NCBI GenBank assembly: GCA_027035885.1
Contig: JALVTR010000171.1
Location: 1 to 64,000 of the forward strand
Length of the DNA: 64,000 nucleotides
Direction: 5' to 3'
From: Desulfurellales bacterium
Lineage (GTDB): Bacteria; Campylobacterota_A; Desulfurellia; Desulfurellales; Hippeaceae
Below the pieces are notes generated by a model, which saw only the letters and a list, made by a program, of their open reading frames with translations, had not been told where the DNA came from and searched no databases. This document shows positions 49,673 through 61,338 of this stretch, one piece after another. Every line of letters starts with the position of its first letter. The first letter of the stretch is position 1. The position numbers were made by a program, and so were the translations under genes.

Positions 49673-50296
49673 ATGAAAGTTAATGTTGTAAATAAAGATA
49701 ACCAGGTTGTTGGTGATATAGAAATAGGTTTAAATGATAGTGAATCAAAGAGTAAAGGGGTTCTGTTTAATAGAGTTGTTAGAGTTATGCTAATGAATGG
49801 AAGACAGGGTACAGTTAGTACTAAAACAAGGGGTGACGTTTCTGGAGGCGGAAAGAAGCCTTGGAGGCAAAAAGGAACAGGTAGAGCAAGGGCAGGATCT
49901 ATAAGATCCCCTCTATGGGTTGGCGGCGGTGTTATCTTCGGGCCGAAGCCAAGAGACTACAATTTGAAGATGAATAAGAAAGAAAAGAAGTTGGCTTTTA
50001 ATCAAGCTTTGGCTCAAAGGATTAAAAATGGTAATTTCGTGGTTTTAGAAGAGCTTAAGTTTGGGAAGCCGAAAACAAAAGATGCTTACGAGCTTGTTAA
50101 AAAGCTTGGATTAAGAAAGGCATTATTTGTTCTTGAAAAGGGCATGGAAAATGAATATCTCTCTTTAAGAAACATAGAGGGCGTAGAGGTTAGAAATGTA
50201 GATAGCCTGAATGTTTATGATGTTTTACGCTTTGAGAGCATCGTTGTTCCAAAGGAAGTTGTAGATAAACTAAACAGGAGAGTCGCCAATGGATAA
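49673..50296 (+). CDS. rplD: ribosomal protein L4
   Basis: GGGKKPWRQKGTGRARAGSIRSPLWVGGGV. Confidence 0.99.
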   Translation: MKVNVVNKDNQVVGDIEIGLNDSESKSKGVLFNRVVRVMLMNGRQGTVSTKTRGDVSGGGKKPWRQKGTGRARAGSIRSPLWVGGGVIFGPKPRDYNLKMNKKEKKLAFNQALAQRIKNGNFVVLEELKFGKPKTKDAYELVKKLGLRKALFVLEKGMENEYLSLRNIEGVEVRNVDSLNVYDVLRFESIVVPKEVVDKLNRRVANG

Positions 50297-50564
50297 ATGG
50301 AGTATTTTGAAGGAGAGAGTTATATCTGAGAAAGCTTTTGCTGATCAAGAAAGTGGAAAATATGTGTTTAAAATTCATAAAAATGCTAATAAGCCAGAAG
50401 TTAAAAAGGCTATAGAAGAACTGTTTGATGTTAAAGTAGATAAGGTAAATATTTTGAATGTTAAAGGAAAGAGAAAGGTTTTTAAGGGGATTAAGGGCAA
50501 AAGGCCTTCGTATAAAAAGGCTGTTGTTACACTAAAAGAAGGTTACACACTTAAGGAATTGTAG
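50289..50564 (+). CDS. rplW: ribosomal protein L23
   Basis: Position and '[37 protein letters not shown]'. Confidence 0.97.
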   Translation: MDKWSILKERVISEKAFADQESGKYVFKIHKNANKPEVKKAIEELFDVKVDKVNILNVKGKRKVFKGIKGKRPSYKKAVVTLKEGYTLKEL

Positions 50565-50577
50565 AAAGAGGTTGTCT

Positions 50578-51402
50578 ATGGGTATCAAGGTGTATAAACC
50601 CGTTACAAACGGTTTAAGAGAAGCGAGCGTTCAAGATTTTAAAGATATAACTAAAAAGAAACCTGAGAAATCGCTTATAAAAATTTTAAAGTATCATGCA
50701 GGTAGAGATAATTTTGGGCATGTAAGCGTTAGAGGAAGAGGTGGAAGAGTAAAAAGGTTTTACAGGATTGTTGATTTTAAAAGGGATAAAAGAGGTATAC
50801 CTGCTGTTGTTAAGTCTATAGAGTATGACCCCAATAGGAATGCAAGAATAGCCTTATTGGCCTACAGAGACGGCGAAAAACGCTATATTATTGCGCCGTT
50901 GGGTTTGAAGGTCGGTGATACGATAGAAGCAGGAGAAAATGCAGAGATTAAAGTTGGCAATGCACTACCCATAAAAAAGATTCCTGTGGGTACTGTTGTG
51001 CACAATATTGAACTAAAACCAAAGGGCGGAGCCCAACTTGCAAGAAGTGCTGGGGCTATGGCTCAGATAATGGCCAAAGAGGGTAAATATGCCCATATAA
51101 AGTTGCCAAGCGGTGAGATGAGATTGATAAACGTTGAGTGTTATGCAACTGTAGGACAGGTTGGTAACACAGATTACAGCAATATAAATTGGGGCAAAGC
51201 TGGTAGGATGAGGCATAGGGGTTTTAGGCCTCAAGTTAGAGGTGTTGCAATGAACCCAATTGATCACCCGCATGGTGGTGGTGAAGGTAGAACAGGTACA
51301 GGTGGAACACCTGTTACACCTTGGGGTATTCCGACAAAAGGTTATAAGACGCGTCGCAACAAGAGAACGGATAAATTTATTGTCACAAGAAGAAAGAAAT
51401 AG
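50578..51402 (+). CDS. rplB: ribosomal protein L2
   Basis: '[21 protein letters not shown]'. Confidence 0.99.
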   Translation: MGIKVYKPVTNGLREASVQDFKDITKKKPEKSLIKILKYHAGRDNFGHVSVRGRGGRVKRFYRIVDFKRDKRGIPAVVKSIEYDPNRNARIALLAYRDGEKRYIIAPLGLKVGDTIEAGENAEIKVGNALPIKKIPVGTVVHNIELKPKGGAQLARSAGAMAQIMAKEGKYAHIKLPSGEMRLINVECYATVGQVGNTDYSNINWGKAGRMRHRGFRPQVRGVAMNPIDHPHGGGEGRTGTGGTPVTPWGIPTKGYKTRRNKRTDKFIVTRRKK

Positions 51403-51414
51403 GAGGCTGAGTTT

Positions 51415-51696
51415 ATGCCGAGAAGTTTGAAGAAAGGGCCTTTTGTTGACGAGAAACTTTTAAAAAAAGTTGAGAAGATGAAGGGTTCTGGAAAAAAAAC
51501 GATGATAAAAACATGGTCTAGGAGAAGCACTATAACCCCTGAGTTTGTTGGGTTTACCTTTGCTGTTCACAATGGAAAGAAATTTGTTCCTGTATATGTA
51601 ACAGAGAATATGGTGGGATATAAGCTTGGAGAGTTTGTTCCAACAAGAACATTCAAAGGCCACAAAGGTGTGGTGCAGAAGAAAATAGGTAAATAG
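51415..51696 (+). CDS. rpsS: ribosomal protein S19
   Basis: [20 protein letters not shown]. Confidence 0.99.
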   Translation: MPRSLKKGPFVDEKLLKKVEKMKGSGKKTMIKTWSRRSTITPEFVGFTFAVHNGKKFVPVYVTENMVGYKLGEFVPTRTFKGHKGVVQKKIGK

Positions 51697-51707
51697 GTTG
51701 GTGGACT

Positions 51708-52034
51708 ATGGAAGCAAGAGCGTTTTTAAAAAGTGCGAAAATATCTCCAATAAAAGTTAGAGCTATTGTGGATTTAGTTAAAGGAAAAAGTGTGGATGAA
51801 GCTTTGGTAATACTTAAATATTCCAATAGAAAGGCTGCTTTTACATTAAGGAAATTATTGGAATCGGCAGTTGCTAACGCTTTGGAACAAGGCATGGATG
51901 TTGATGGCTTTAGAGTTTTGAATATAGTTGCTGATGATGGAATCAAGCTTAAAAGGTACAGGGCAAGGGCTATGGGTAGGGCCGGAAGAATTATTAAAAG
52001 AACAAGCAATATTACAGTGATTATTGGAAAGTAG
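51708..52034 (+). CDS. rplV: ribosomal protein L22
   Basis: ARAFLKSAKISPIKVRAIVDLVKGK. Confidence 0.98.
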   Translation: MEARAFLKSAKISPIKVRAIVDLVKGKSVDEALVILKYSNRKAAFTLRKLLESAVANALEQGMDVDGFRVLNIVADDGIKLKRYRARAMGRAGRIIKRTSNITVIIGK

Positions 52035-52044
52035 GAGGTGGGTT

Positions 52045-52674
52045 TTGGGTCAAAAAGTAAACCCCATTGGTTTAAGACTTGGGATAACAAAAACATGGAC
52101 ATCGCGTTGGTATGCGGAGAAAGATTATAAAGACAGATTTTTAGAAGATCAGAAAATAAAGAGGGCAATAAAATCAAGGGTATACTATGCAGGTATTTCT
52201 AAAGTAGAGATAGAGAGAAAGAGAAACAAAATGACTGTTAATATATATGCAGCTATGCCGGGCATTATAATAGGAAGAAAGGGCTCAGAAGTAGAGAAGC
52301 TTAAAGAATATATTAAGGGCATGACAAGCTCTAATGTAACAATAAACGTTAAAGATATCTCTGTCCCGGAAAAAGACGCCCAATTAGTTGCTGAAAACAT
52401 AGCATTGCAAATTGAAAAGAGGATGCCGTATAGAAGAGTGATTAAAAGAGCGGCCTATTTGGCGTTAAAGAAGGGAGCAAAAGGTATAAAAATTCAGGTT
52501 GCAGGAAAATTAGGTGGGGCGGAGATGGCTCGTACTGAGTGGATTAAAGAGGGTCAAGTTCCGTTAAGCACCTTACGAGCAGATATAGACTATGGTTTTG
52601 CTGAAAGCTTAACCCAGGCAGGCGTTATAGGTGTAAAGGTTTGGGTGTTTAATGGAATGGTATCTACAAAGTAG
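52045..52674 (+). CDS. rpsC: ribosomal protein S3 (probable TTG start)
   Basis: LGQKVNPIGLRLGI...MPGIIIGRKGSEVEKLK; RBS aggaggtg. Confidence 0.97.
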   Translation: MGQKVNPIGLRLGITKTWTSRWYAEKDYKDRFLEDQKIKRAIKSRVYYAGISKVEIERKRNKMTVNIYAAMPGIIIGRKGSEVEKLKEYIKGMTSSNVTINVKDISVPEKDAQLVAENIALQIEKRMPYRRVIKRAAYLALKKGAKGIKIQVAGKLGGAEMARTEWIKEGQVPLSTLRADIDYGFAESLTQAGVIGVKVWVFNGMVSTK

Positions 52675-52692
52675 GAAAGGTGGGATTAAACC

Positions 52693-53115
52693 ATGTTGAT
52701 GCCAAAAAGAACCAAATATAGGAAGTATCAGAGAAAAAGGAATGGAGTTAGAGGTACAGCTAAGAGGGGCTCTAAACTGGCTTTTGGAGACTTTGGACTT
52801 AAGGCGGTGGGTAGAGGTGAGGTTACTAACAGGCAAATTGAGGCAGCCAGGGTTACGATTAATAGGGTGTTAAAACATCAGGGTAAAATATGGGTCAGGG
52901 TATTTCCAGATTTCCCTTTGACAAAGAAGCCAGCAGAGACAAGGATGGGAAAGGGTAAAGGTTCTATTGAGAAATGGGTTGTTGTTATAAAACCTGGAAG
53001 AATTCTTTATGAGGTTGCTGGCGTAAGCGAGGATTTGGCAAGAAGAGCTTTTGAGCTTGCTTCTCAAAAATTCAACATCGAAATGAAAATCGTTAAACGG
53101 AGTGAATGGCTATGA
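52693..53115 (+). CDS. rplP: ribosomal protein L16
   Basis: [19 protein letters not shown]. Confidence 0.99.
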   Translation: MLMPKRTKYRKYQRKRNGVRGTAKRGSKLAFGDFGLKAVGRGEVTNRQIEAARVTINRVLKHQGKIWVRVFPDFPLTKKPAETRMGKGKGSIEKWVVVIKPGRILYEVAGVSEDLARRAFELASQKFNIEMKIVKRSEWL

Positions 53116-53309
53116 AAGCGGCAGAGTTAAGGGAAAAAAGTTTAGATGAGCTGATTGACGAGGAGAAAAAACTGAGGGAAGAAATATTTAAGCTTAACAT
53201 GAGAAAGGGTTTGGAGCAGGTGGATAACCCACACAAAATTCGGAATTTACGCAAAGACTTGGCGAGGGTTCTCACTATAAAAAATGAGAAACTCAAGAAG
53301 GGTGAATAG
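53112..53309 (+). CDS. rpmC: ribosomal protein L29
   Basis: [28 protein letters not shown]. Confidence 0.97.
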   Translation: MKAAELREKSLDELIDEEKKLREEIFKLNMRKGLEQVDNPHKIRNLRKDLARVLTIKNEKLKKGE

Positions 53310-53311
53310 GC

Positions 53312-53575
53312 ATGAGTAAATTAGTGAAAGAAGGAATAGTTGTCAGTGACAAGATGGATAAAACTGTTGTTGTAGAAGTGGAGACTCTTATAGAACATCC
53401 GAAAATCCACAAGTACATAAAGAGTAGAAAAAGGTTTAAGGTTCATGATGAGCACAATGAGGCAAAAAAAGGGGATAGGGTCAGGTTTATTGAATGTAAA
53501 CCAATTTCCAAGGATAAACACTTTAAGTTACTTGAAATCACCGAGAAATTTGTAGGATTGGGAGATGAAAGATGA
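53312..53575 (+). CDS. rpsQ: ribosomal protein S17
   Basis: [17 protein letters not shown]. Confidence 0.98.
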   Translation: MSKLVKEGIVVSDKMDKTVVVEVETLIEHPKIHKYIKSRKRFKVHDEHNEAKKGDRVRFIECKPISKDKHFKLLEITEKFVGLGDER

Positions 53576-53940
53576 TACAGCCGTACACGATTTTGAAAGT
53601 TGCCGATAACTCTGGCGCTAAAAAGATAATGTGTATAAAGGTGCTTGGTGGTAGTCGTAAAAGATATGCCAGGGTTGGTGATATAATTGTTGCTTCAGTA
53701 AAGGAAGCAGATCCAAACGGTAAAGTTAAAAAAGGCAACGTTGTTAAGGCTGTTGTTGTTAGGACTAAAAAGGAGTTTAGAAGACCTGATGGAACCTATG
53801 TGAAATTTGATGAGAATGCAGCAGTCCTGATTAACAACCAGAAAGAGCCTATAGGCACAAGGATTTTTGGTCCAGTTGTTAGAGAATTGAGGGCTAAAGA
53901 GTTTATGAAGATAATTTCTCTTGCTCCAGAGGTGCTATGA
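53572..53940 (+). CDS. rplN: ribosomal protein L14
   Basis: [27 protein letters not shown]. Confidence 0.99.
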   Translation: MIQPYTILKVADNSGAKKIMCIKVLGGSRKRYARVGDIIVASVKEADPNGKVKKGNVVKAVVVRTKKEFRRPDGTYVKFDENAAVLINNQKEPIGTRIFGPVVRELRAKEFMKIISLAPEVL

Positions 53941-54260
53941 TGAGAAAGATGACAACCAAACTGAAAAAAAACGATAAGGTTAGAGTTATAGCTGGCAAAG
54001 ATAAGGGAATGGAAGGCACAATTATCTCTTTTGTTCCTAAAAAAAGTAGTGTAATCGTAGAGGGCGTTCGCATGATTAAGAAGCATGTTAAAGCATCTTC
54101 TGCAAATAAAGGTGGAATTATTGAAAAAGAAGCACCAATCCATATTTCTAATGTTATGCTTGTATGCCCTCACTGCAATAAACCCACCAGAATAGGTATT
54201 AAGTTCTTGGAAAGCGGAGAAAAGGTTAGGTACTGTAAAAAATGTGGTGAGACGATCTAA
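53937..54260 (+). CDS. rplX: ribosomal protein L24 with C-terminal zinc ribbon
   Basis: [22 protein letters not shown]...CKKC. Confidence 0.97.
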   Translation: MMRKMTTKLKKNDKVRVIAGKDKGMEGTIISFVPKKSSVIVEGVRMIKKHVKASSANKGGIIEKEAPIHISNVMLVCPHCNKPTRIGIKFLESGEKVRYCKKCGETI

Positions 54261-54274
54261 GGAGGAGAGGTTTA

Positions 54275-54835
54275 ATGTCTGAGAAGTACATTCCGAGGCT
54301 CAAAAAGGTATACAGGGAAGAGATAATACCTCGGCTGATGAATGAGTTTTCCTATAAAAATGTTATGCAAGTTCCGAGATTGGGAAAGGTCGTATTAAAT
54401 GCTGGCCTTGCTGAAGGTATGCACGATATAAAGCTGTTGGAGTCTGTTTTAGATGAATTTTCCCTTATCACCGGTCAAAAGGGAGTCATTACAAGAGCAA
54501 AAAAATCTATTGCTAACTTTAAATTAAGAAAAGATATGCCAATCGGCTGCAAAGTTACATTAAGAGGTGATATGGCTTATGAATTTTTAGATAGGTTTAT
54601 ATCGTTCGCAGTTCCAAGGATAAGAGACTTTAGAGGTGTTCCTCTAAGAGGCTTTGATGGACGTGGAAATTATACCTTGGGTATAACTGAGCAGTTAATA
54701 TTCCCTGAGATCAACTATGACAAGATAGTAAAGGTTCATGGGTTAAGTGTTACAATTGTAACTACAGCAGAGACCGACAAAGAAGCCAAGGCTTTGTTAG
54801 AGGCCTTTGGAATGCCGTTTAGAAAATCAAATTAA
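54275..54835 (+). CDS. rplE: ribosomal protein L5
   Basis: [27 protein letters not shown]. Confidence 0.99.
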   Translation: MSEKYIPRLKKVYREEIIPRLMNEFSYKNVMQVPRLGKVVLNAGLAEGMHDIKLLESVLDEFSLITGQKGVITRAKKSIANFKLRKDMPIGCKVTLRGDMAYEFLDRFISFAVPRIRDFRGVPLRGFDGRGNYTLGITEQLIFPEINYDKIVKVHGLSVTIVTTAETDKEAKALLEAFGMPFRKSN

Positions 54836-54846
54836 GAGGAGAGGAT

Positions 54847-55032
54847 ATGGCAAGGAAGGCGTTGATAGAAAAATCCAAAAGACCTCCTAAATTTAAGGTA
54901 AGAGAAAGAAATAGGTGTAAAATCTGCGGGAGGCCCAGGGGATACATAAGGAAATTTGGGATTTGCAGGGTTTGTTTTAGGACACTTGCCGGTAAAGGTG
55001 AGATACCCGGAGTAAAAAAGGCGAGTTGGTAG
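54847..55032 (+). CDS. rpsN: ribosomal protein S14, zinc-binding type
   Basis: [22 protein letters not shown]. Confidence 0.98.
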   Translation: MARKALIEKSKRPPKFKVRERNRCKICGRPRGYIRKFGICRVCFRTLAGKGEIPGVKKASW

Positions 55033-55039
55033 GTGGTTT

Positions 55040-55441
55040 ATGAGTAAAAAGGTAGCTGATTGTTTGTCGAAGATAAGAAATGGATTAAAAGCAAAGCACG
55101 ATTATGTTGATGTTGCGGGTAATAATTTGGTGAAAAACGTTGTTAAAATCTTAAAAGATGAAGGTTATATATCTGACTATAAGGAACTAACGGATAATGG
55201 AAATAGAAATATGCTTAGGGTGTTTCTAAAGTATATTGATAGCAACAAAAGAAAGCCAGCTATAATGACAGTTAGTATGGTTACAAAACCTTCAAGGAGG
55301 GTTTATATATCTTCAGGTGATATAAAGCCCGTTATGAATGGCTTAGGTATTGGCATAATTTCCACGCCCCAAGGTGTTATGACTACTTATGAAGCAAAGA
55401 AGCGCAACGTGGGTGGAGAGTATATCTGCGAGGTATTTTAA
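55040..55441 (+). CDS. rpsH: ribosomal protein S8
   Basis: GIGIISTPQGVMTTYEAKKRNVGGEYICEVF. Confidence 0.98.
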   Translation: MSKKVADCLSKIRNGLKAKHDYVDVAGNNLVKNVVKILKDEGYISDYKELTDNGNRNMLRVFLKYIDSNKRKPAIMTVSMVTKPSRRVYISSGDIKPVMNGLGIGIISTPQGVMTTYEAKKRNVGGEYICEVF

Positions 55442-55454
55442 TTAGGAGGTTACA

Positions 55455-56000
55455 ATGTCAAGGATAGGAAAAGCGCCTATCCCTATTCCTTCGGGGGTAG
55501 AGGTAAAAATAAATGGGAATACGGTTGAATTTAAAGGTCCCAAGGGGCAATTGAAACAAGAATTTAATTCGGTTTATGTTACGGTTGAAAAAGATGATAA
55601 ATTTGTCTATGTGAAATCTAAAGGTAATTCAAAAAATAGTAAAGCTATGCATGGGTTATATAGAAGTCTAATAAATAACGCAATAATTGGTGTTTCCAAT
55701 GGATTTAAGAAAGTATTACAAATTGAAGGTGTGGGCTATAAATCTAGTATCAAAGGGAAAACTCTTGTTTTATCCGTTGGTTATTCTCGTGATATTGAGT
55801 ACGTTGTGCCTGACGGTATAAATATAGAAGTTGATAAAAGAGGTGTGGAAATAACTGTAACTGGTATAGATAAGCAACTTGTTGGTCTTGTTGCGAGCCA
55901 AATTAGGGCAGTTAGACCACCGGAACCTTACAAGGGTAAGGGTATAAGGTATAAAGGTGAACAAATTAGAAGAAAAATGGGCAAAGCTGCTGCAAAATAA
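55455..56000 (+). CDS. rplF: ribosomal protein L6
   Basis: MSRIGKAPIPIPSGV...PPEPYKGKGIRYKGE. Confidence 0.99.
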   Translation: MSRIGKAPIPIPSGVEVKINGNTVEFKGPKGQLKQEFNSVYVTVEKDDKFVYVKSKGNSKNSKAMHGLYRSLINNAIIGVSNGFKKVLQIEGVGYKSSIKGKTLVLSVGYSRDIEYVVPDGINIEVDKRGVEITVTGIDKQLVGLVASQIRAVRPPEPYKGKGIRYKGEQIRRKMGKAAAK

Positions 56001-56014
56001 ATGGGGGTTGATAA

Positions 56015-56377
56015 ATGTCTACCGTAGATAGAAAAAAGGAAAGGTTAAAAAGAAAACAGAGAATAAAATACAAGATAAGAGGTACATCCGAAAGGCCAAG
56101 ATTGTGCGTCTATAAGAGTTTAAACCATATCTATGCTCAAATAATAGATGATGAAAATGGGGTAACATTGGTCTCTGCATCTACATTAGACGTTGATTTG
56201 AGAGATAAGGTAAATGGTAGTAATGTTGAATCAGCTACAGTAGTAGGCGAGTCTATAGCTAAAAAAGCTTTGGATAAAGGTATAGATAAAGTGATTTTTG
56301 ATAGAAATGGATACATTTATCATGGTAAAGTAAAGGCTCTTGCTGATAGTGCAAGAAAAGCAGGGCTTAAATTTTAG
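56015..56377 (+). CDS. rplR: ribosomal protein L18
   Basis: [25 protein letters not shown]. Confidence 0.98.
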   Translation: MSTVDRKKERLKRKQRIKYKIRGTSERPRLCVYKSLNHIYAQIIDDENGVTLVSASTLDVDLRDKVNGSNVESATVVGESIAKKALDKGIDKVIFDRNGYIYHGKVKALADSARKAGLKF

Positions 56378-56388
56378 GAGTGGTGCTT

Positions 56389-56862
56389 ATGATGCAGATG
56401 GAAAAAGAATTTGAAGAACAAGTAATATCCATAAACAGGGTTACAAAGGTTGTTAAAGGTGGCAGGAGGTTTAGATTTTCTGCTCTCGTTGCAGTTGGGG
56501 ATAAAAAAGGACGTGTGGGTTTAGGTCTTGGTAAATCGCACGAAGTGCCTGAAGCTATAAAGAAAGCAATAGAGAAAGCTAAAAAGAACTTGGTTAATGT
56601 TCCTATAACAGAGTATGGAACGATTCCTCATCAGTTAGAAGTTAAAGAAGGTGCAGGCAGGGTGTTGATAAAACCTGCAAGACCCGGTACAGGGATTATA
56701 GCTGGCAATACGGCAAGGGCAATCTTAGAAGTTTGTGGAATAAAGAATATCGTTACTAAATCTATAGGCTCAAACAATATTCATAATTTATCTCATGCTT
56801 TGGTAAAGGCTTTGAGTTTGCTTAGGGATAAAGAAGATATTATGAAGATGAGGGGCAAGTGA
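56389..56862 (+). CDS. rpsE: ribosomal protein S5
   Basis: [30 protein letters not shown]. Confidence 0.98.
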   Translation: MMQMEKEFEEQVISINRVTKVVKGGRRFRFSALVAVGDKKGRVGLGLGKSHEVPEAIKKAIEKAKKNLVNVPITEYGTIPHQLEVKEGAGRVLIKPARPGTGIIAGNTARAILEVCGIKNIVTKSIGSNNIHNLSHALVKALSLLRDKEDIMKMRGK

Positions 56863-56870
56863 GGTGAAAT

Positions 56871-57050
56871 ATGGCAGATCTTAAGATAACCCTTACGAAA
56901 AGCTTGATAAGTCAGAAACCTTCTATAAGGAAAACTGCGATTGCATTGGGGTTAAAAAGACCTAACAAAAGTGTTGTTAGGAAAGATACTCCCTATATTA
57001 GGGGGATGATTAAAAAGATTTCTTTTATGGTAAAAGTGGAAGAACTCTAA
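56871..57050 (+). CDS. rpmD: ribosomal protein L30 (not in ORF track)
   Basis: MADLKITLTKSLISQKPSIRKTAIALGLKRPNKSVVRKDTPYIRGMIKKISFMVKVEEL. Confidence 0.95.
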   Translation: MADLKITLTKSLISQKPSIRKTAIALGLKRPNKSVVRKDTPYIRGMIKKISFMVKVEEL

Positions 57051-57065
57051 GGAGAGGTGCTAATT

Positions 57066-57500
57066 ATGGAACTTTATGAATTGCCACGTGTTGTTAAGGA
57101 TGGAAAGAGAATAGGTAGAGGAGATGGAAGCGGCTGGGGGACTACAGCAGGTAAAGGTAATAAAGGTGAAAGGGCACGTTCTGGTGGCGCTAAGCCTGCT
57201 TATTTTGAAGGTGGACAAATGCCGATATATAGAAGGTTACCAAAGAGGGGTTTTAAAAATCCATTTAGAGTAGAATATACTGTTATTAATGTTGGCAGAC
57301 TTAACGAAGTATGCAATGATGGGGATGTTGTTGATATAAACTTCATGATCGAGAATGGCCTAATAAAAGGCAATAAATTGGTTAAGGTTTTAGGAGATGG
57401 CGAGTTGAGTAAAAAAATTACTGTAGTCGCCGACGCATTTTCAAAGTCCGCTAAGGAGAAAATAGAAAAAGCAGGTGGTAGTGTAGAGGTATTAGGATGA
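57066..57500 (+). CDS. rplO: ribosomal protein L15
   Basis: GRGDGSGWGTTAGKGNKGERARSGG. Confidence 0.98.
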   Translation: MELYELPRVVKDGKRIGRGDGSGWGTTAGKGNKGERARSGGAKPAYFEGGQMPIYRRLPKRGFKNPFRVEYTVINVGRLNEVCNDGDVVDINFMIENGLIKGNKLVKVLGDGELSKKITVVADAFSKSAKEKIEKAGGSVEVLG

Positions 57501-58795
57501 GTGAAGATTATTCCAATATCTTTAATGTGCCTGAACTGAACAAAAGACTGTTTTTTACGTTCATAATGTTTGTGGTTTTCAGGATTGCGGCCCATGTTCC
57601 AACGCCTGGTGTTGACCCACATGTATTGGCTGCTATTTTTGAAGAGGCACGTGGTACGGCTTTAGGCTTGTTTAATCTGTTTTCTGGTGGTGCTATTAAA
57701 AACTTTAGTATTATATCTTTAGGTATTATGCCATATATTTCAGCTGCTATTATTATGGAACTTTTAACAGCCGTTTCCCCGGAGCTTGCTGCACTCAATA
57801 AAGAAGGTGAAGCGGGTAGGAGAAAAATAACAGAGTATACGCGTTATGGGACAGTTGTTATATCTTTTTTACAAGGATTGGGTATCGCTATAGGTCTTCA
57901 GTCAATGCACGGTCCTGGTGGTGCAAATGTTGTTATATGGCATGGCTTGCCTTTCGTTTTATTTACATCAATGACTATGACAGCTGGAAGTGTATTTTTA
58001 ATGTTTGTTGGGGAACAGATAACTGAAAGGGGTATAGGAAACGGTATATCACTGTTGATATTCGCTGGAATCGTAGCAAGACTTCCTGCGGCGCTTGGAA
58101 ACCTATTTAGGCTTGTTAGCGCAGGTGAGATGAGTATCTTATCTTTGCTCGTAATCTTTGCTGTTGCTGTGGTTGTAGTTGCGTTTGTTGTTTTTATGGA
58201 GTTAGCTCAAAGAAGAATACCTGTTCAATATCCGAGACGTATGGTTGGAAGAAGGCTGTACGGTGGTCAAACAAGTTATATCCCTTTAAAAATTAACGTA
58301 TCTGGTGTTATACCGCCTATCTTTGCATCGTCTATTTTGCTTTTTCCAGTTACTATAACAAAAATTGTAAATGTACCATTTTTAAAGACAATTTCAGACT
58401 ATATTATGCCGGGAAGCTTGGTTTATAGTGTTGTTTATATAGCATTGATATTTTTCTTTGCTTATTTTTATACGGCAATTGTATTTAATCCTAAAGAGAT
58501 AGCGGATAATTTAAAGAAGAATAATGGGTTTATACCTGGCATAAGGCCAGGTAAATATACTGCTAAGTATTTAGACTGGGTTTTGGATAGACTTACTTTT
58601 GGAGGGGCGATATACTTATCCTTTGTTTGTGTATTGCCTTGGGTTTTGATTAGGCATTTTAATGTTCCTTTCTACTTTGGTGGAACTGCTTTGTTGATCG
58701 TTGTACAGGTTGCCTTGGATACAATAATGCAGATCCAAGCCCACTTGTATATGAGGAACTATGAAGGCTTCTTGAAAAATAGAAGAACAAGGTAA
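57497..58795 (+). CDS. secY: preprotein translocase SecY
   Basis: 10-TM pattern; 'FAGIVARLPAAL', 'GGQTSYIPLKINVSGVIPPIFASS'. Confidence 0.99.
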   Translation: MSEDYSNIFNVPELNKRLFFTFIMFVVFRIAAHVPTPGVDPHVLAAIFEEARGTALGLFNLFSGGAIKNFSIISLGIMPYISAAIIMELLTAVSPELAALNKEGEAGRRKITEYTRYGTVVISFLQGLGIAIGLQSMHGPGGANVVIWHGLPFVLFTSMTMTAGSVFLMFVGEQITERGIGNGISLLIFAGIVARLPAALGNLFRLVSAGEMSILSLLVIFAVAVVVVAFVVFMELAQRRIPVQYPRRMVGRRLYGGQTSYIPLKINVSGVIPPIFASSILLFPVTITKIVNVPFLKTISDYIMPGSLVYSVVYIALIFFFAYFYTAIVFNPKEIADNLKKNNGFIPGIRPGKYTAKYLDWVLDRLTFGGAIYLSFVCVLPWVLIRHFNVPFYFGGTALLIVVQVALDTIMQIQAHLYMRNYEGFLKNRRTR

Positions 58796-58805
58796 GGAGG
58801 CAAAG

Positions 58806-59447
58806 ATGATTTTGATTTTACTCGGTGCTCCTGGTGTTGGTAAGGGTACGCAAGGTGAGCTGATAAGCAAACATTACAATATACCTGAAATTTCCACAGG
58901 TGATATTTTAAGAAGCGAAGTAAAAAACGAAACGGAGTTGGGTAAGAAAGCGAAGGTTTATATGGACAAAGGTGAGCTCGTACCAGATGATGTTATTATT
59001 GGTATGATGGAAAATAGAATCAAGCAAAACGATTGTAAGAATGGTTTTATTTTAGACGGATTCCCAAGAACTGTTGCCCAAGCGGAAGCTTTTGATAGGA
59101 TGTTAGAGAAAAACAATCTCGAACTATATAAAGTTTTATTGATAGACGTCAAAGAAGAAGAGATTATTAGCAGACTAACGGGTAGGAGGGTTTGTCCTAA
59201 TTGTGGTGCGGTTTACCACATTAAAAATAAACCTCCAAAAGAAGAGGGGGTTTGTGATAATTGCGGTAGCAAACTCATCCAAAGGGACGACGATAAGGAA
59301 GAGGTCGTTAGAAACAGACTAGAAGTTTATAAGAAGAATACTATGCCTTTGGTTGATTATTATACAAAGAGCTCTAAGCTTGTAAAAATAGAAGGTAGTG
59401 GTGAAATAAACGATATTTTTGAGAGGATTAAGAAGGTTTTAGGATGA
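58806..59447 (+). CDS. adk: adenylate kinase with zinc lid
   Basis: 'LLGAPGVGKGTQ'; CPNC...CDNC. Confidence 0.99.
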   Translation: MILILLGAPGVGKGTQGELISKHYNIPEISTGDILRSEVKNETELGKKAKVYMDKGELVPDDVIIGMMENRIKQNDCKNGFILDGFPRTVAQAEAFDRMLEKNNLELYKVLLIDVKEEEIISRLTGRRVCPNCGAVYHIKNKPPKEEGVCDNCGSKLIQRDDDKEEVVRNRLEVYKKNTMPLVDYYTKSSKLVKIEGSGEINDIFERIKKVLG

Positions 59448-60202
59448 TTATCCTTAAGACCAAAGAAGAAATAGAAAAGATGAGAATTGTCAACAGGATG
59501 GTGGGAGAAATTCTTAACATCTTGAAAAACGAGGTAAAACCTGGTATAACCACTGAGCATTTGGATAAGCTTGCTGTTGAAGAAGCGAAAAAAAGACACT
59601 CAAAGTGTGCGTTTAAGGGTTATGGAGGATTTCCTAAGTCTCTATGTACCTCGGTTAATGAAGAGGTAGTGCATGGTGTACCGTCTAAAAGGAAGGTTTT
59701 AAAAAAGGGTGATATTGTTAGTTTAGACTTTGGGTTGATTTATGAAGGGTGGTATGGTGATTCAGCAATTACCGTGGCTGTTGGTGAAATAGATGCTGAG
59801 AAAAAAAAACTGATGGATGTGACCAGAAAGGCTCTCTACTTGGGAATAGAACAAGCAAAGCCGGGAAATTATTTGTATGACATATCTAATGCCATTCAAA
59901 CTTATGTAGAGAGCAATGGTTTCAGCATTGTTAGGGATTATGTTGGACATGGCATTGGGAGGCAATTGCATGAGGACCCTCCGGTCCCAAACTATGTTCC
60001 GTCGAAAACAGACAGGGGACCTTTGTTGAAGGTTGGCATGACTATAGCCATTGAACCAATGATAAATGCGGGGGCGTGGCGTGTGAAGGTTAAAAAGGAT
60101 AAATGGACAGTTGTTACTGCCGATGGTAAACCTTCTGCTCATTTTGAACACACCATTGCTATAACGGAGGGTGGCCCCATTATTTTGAGTGAGGTAAACT
60201 GA
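59444..60202 (+). CDS. map: methionine aminopeptidase type I
   Basis: '[17 protein letters not shown]', '[11 protein letters not shown]'. Confidence 0.99.
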   Translation: MIILKTKEEIEKMRIVNRMVGEILNILKNEVKPGITTEHLDKLAVEEAKKRHSKCAFKGYGGFPKSLCTSVNEEVVHGVPSKRKVLKKGDIVSLDFGLIYEGWYGDSAITVAVGEIDAEKKKLMDVTRKALYLGIEQAKPGNYLYDISNAIQTYVESNGFSIVRDYVGHGIGRQLHEDPPVPNYVPSKTDRGPLLKVGMTIAIEPMINAGAWRVKVKKDKWTVVTADGKPSAHFEHTIAITEGGPIILSEVN

Positions 60203-60204
60203 TT

Positions 60205-60423
60205 ATGGCCAAAGAAAAAAGTATTACGGTAGATGGCGAAATAGTTGAATCCTTACCAAATGCTATGTTTAGAGTTAAGCTGGCTAATGGACATGTTGTG
60301 CTTGCTCATGTGGCAGGGAAAATGAGAATGCATTTTATTAAGATTTTGCCTGGAGATAAGGTGAAGGTTGAGTTATCCCCTTACAGTATAGAGAGGGGAA
60401 GAATTGTGTACAGATATAAATAG
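60205..60423 (+). CDS. infA: translation initiation factor IF-1
   Basis: [44 protein letters not shown]. Confidence 0.98.
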   Translation: MAKEKSITVDGEIVESLPNAMFRVKLANGHVVLAHVAGKMRMHFIKILPGDKVKVELSPYSIERGRIVYRYK

Positions 60424-60433
60424 GAGGTTGCAG

Positions 60434-60547
60434 ATGAAAGTTAGGCCATCAGTAAAAAAAATGTGCCCTAAATGCAAGATTATAAGAAGAAAAGGCGTTG
60501 TAAGGGTTGTGTGTGAGAACCCTAAACATAAACAAAGGCAGGGTTAA
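60434..60547 (+). CDS. rpmJ: ribosomal protein L36 (not in ORF track)
   Basis: [37 protein letters not shown]. Confidence 0.97.
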   Translation: MKVRPSVKKMCPKCKIIRRKGVVRVVCENPKHKQRQG

Positions 60548-60559
60548 TAGGAGGTTTAA

Positions 60560-60919
60560 GTGGCTCGTATTGCAGGTGTTGAATTACCAAGGAATAAGAA
60601 AATATTTATAGCATTAACCTATATTTATGGTATAGGCAAGGTAAAATCTATGGAAATTTTACAAAAAGCACAAGTTAATCCTGATAAAAGAACCCATGAA
60701 TTGACCCCGGATGAAATTCAAAGAATCAGGAATGTAATTGCTGATTATAGGGTGGAGGGTGAGTTAAGAAAAGAAATAGCGATGAATATAAAAGCTCTTA
60801 TGGATTTGGGTAACTACAGGGGTTTGAGGCATAGGAAGGGGCTTCCTGTTAGGGGTCAAAGAACGAGGACTAATGCAAGAACCAGGAAGGGTAGAAAGAA
60901 AACAGTTGGTAGGAAGTAA
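60560..60919 (+). CDS. rpsM: ribosomal protein S13
   Basis: [27 protein letters not shown]. Confidence 0.99.
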   Translation: MARIAGVELPRNKKIFIALTYIYGIGKVKSMEILQKAQVNPDKRTHELTPDEIQRIRNVIADYRVEGELRKEIAMNIKALMDLGNYRGLRHRKGLPVRGQRTRTNARTRKGRKKTVGRK

Positions 60920-60934
60920 AGGAGAAAAGTATAG

Positions 60935-61324
60935 ATGGCTAAAAGGGTAGCTAAAAAGAAGAGAAAGGTTAAGAGAAACGTTGTTAGCGGTATTGCTCAT
61001 ATTCAGGCCACTTTTAATAACACGGTTGTGACTATAACAGACAAGGATGGAAATGTTTTATGTTGGTCATCTGCTGGTGAAAGTGGTTTTAAAGGCACGA
61101 GGAAAGGTACGCCTTTTGCCGCGCAGTTAGCTTCTGAAGGCGTGGCTAAAAAGGCTATGTCTATGGGTATGAAGGAAATAGATGTAAGGGTTAAGGGTCC
61201 AGGTCCAGGAAGAGAGACTGCTATAAGATCTTTGCAATCTGCTGGATTAAGGATTAAATCTATTAAGGATGTTACACCTATTCCTCATAACGGGTGTAGA
61301 CCACCAAAAAGAAGAAGGGTATAA
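60935..61324 (+). CDS. rpsK: ribosomal protein S11
   Basis: [22 protein letters not shown]. Confidence 0.99.
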   Translation: MAKRVAKKKRKVKRNVVSGIAHIQATFNNTVVTITDKDGNVLCWSSAGESGFKGTRKGTPFAAQLASEGVAKKAMSMGMKEIDVRVKGPGPGRETAIRSLQSAGLRIKSIKDVTPIPHNGCRPPKRRRV

Positions 61325-61338
61325 GGAGAGGGTAACTT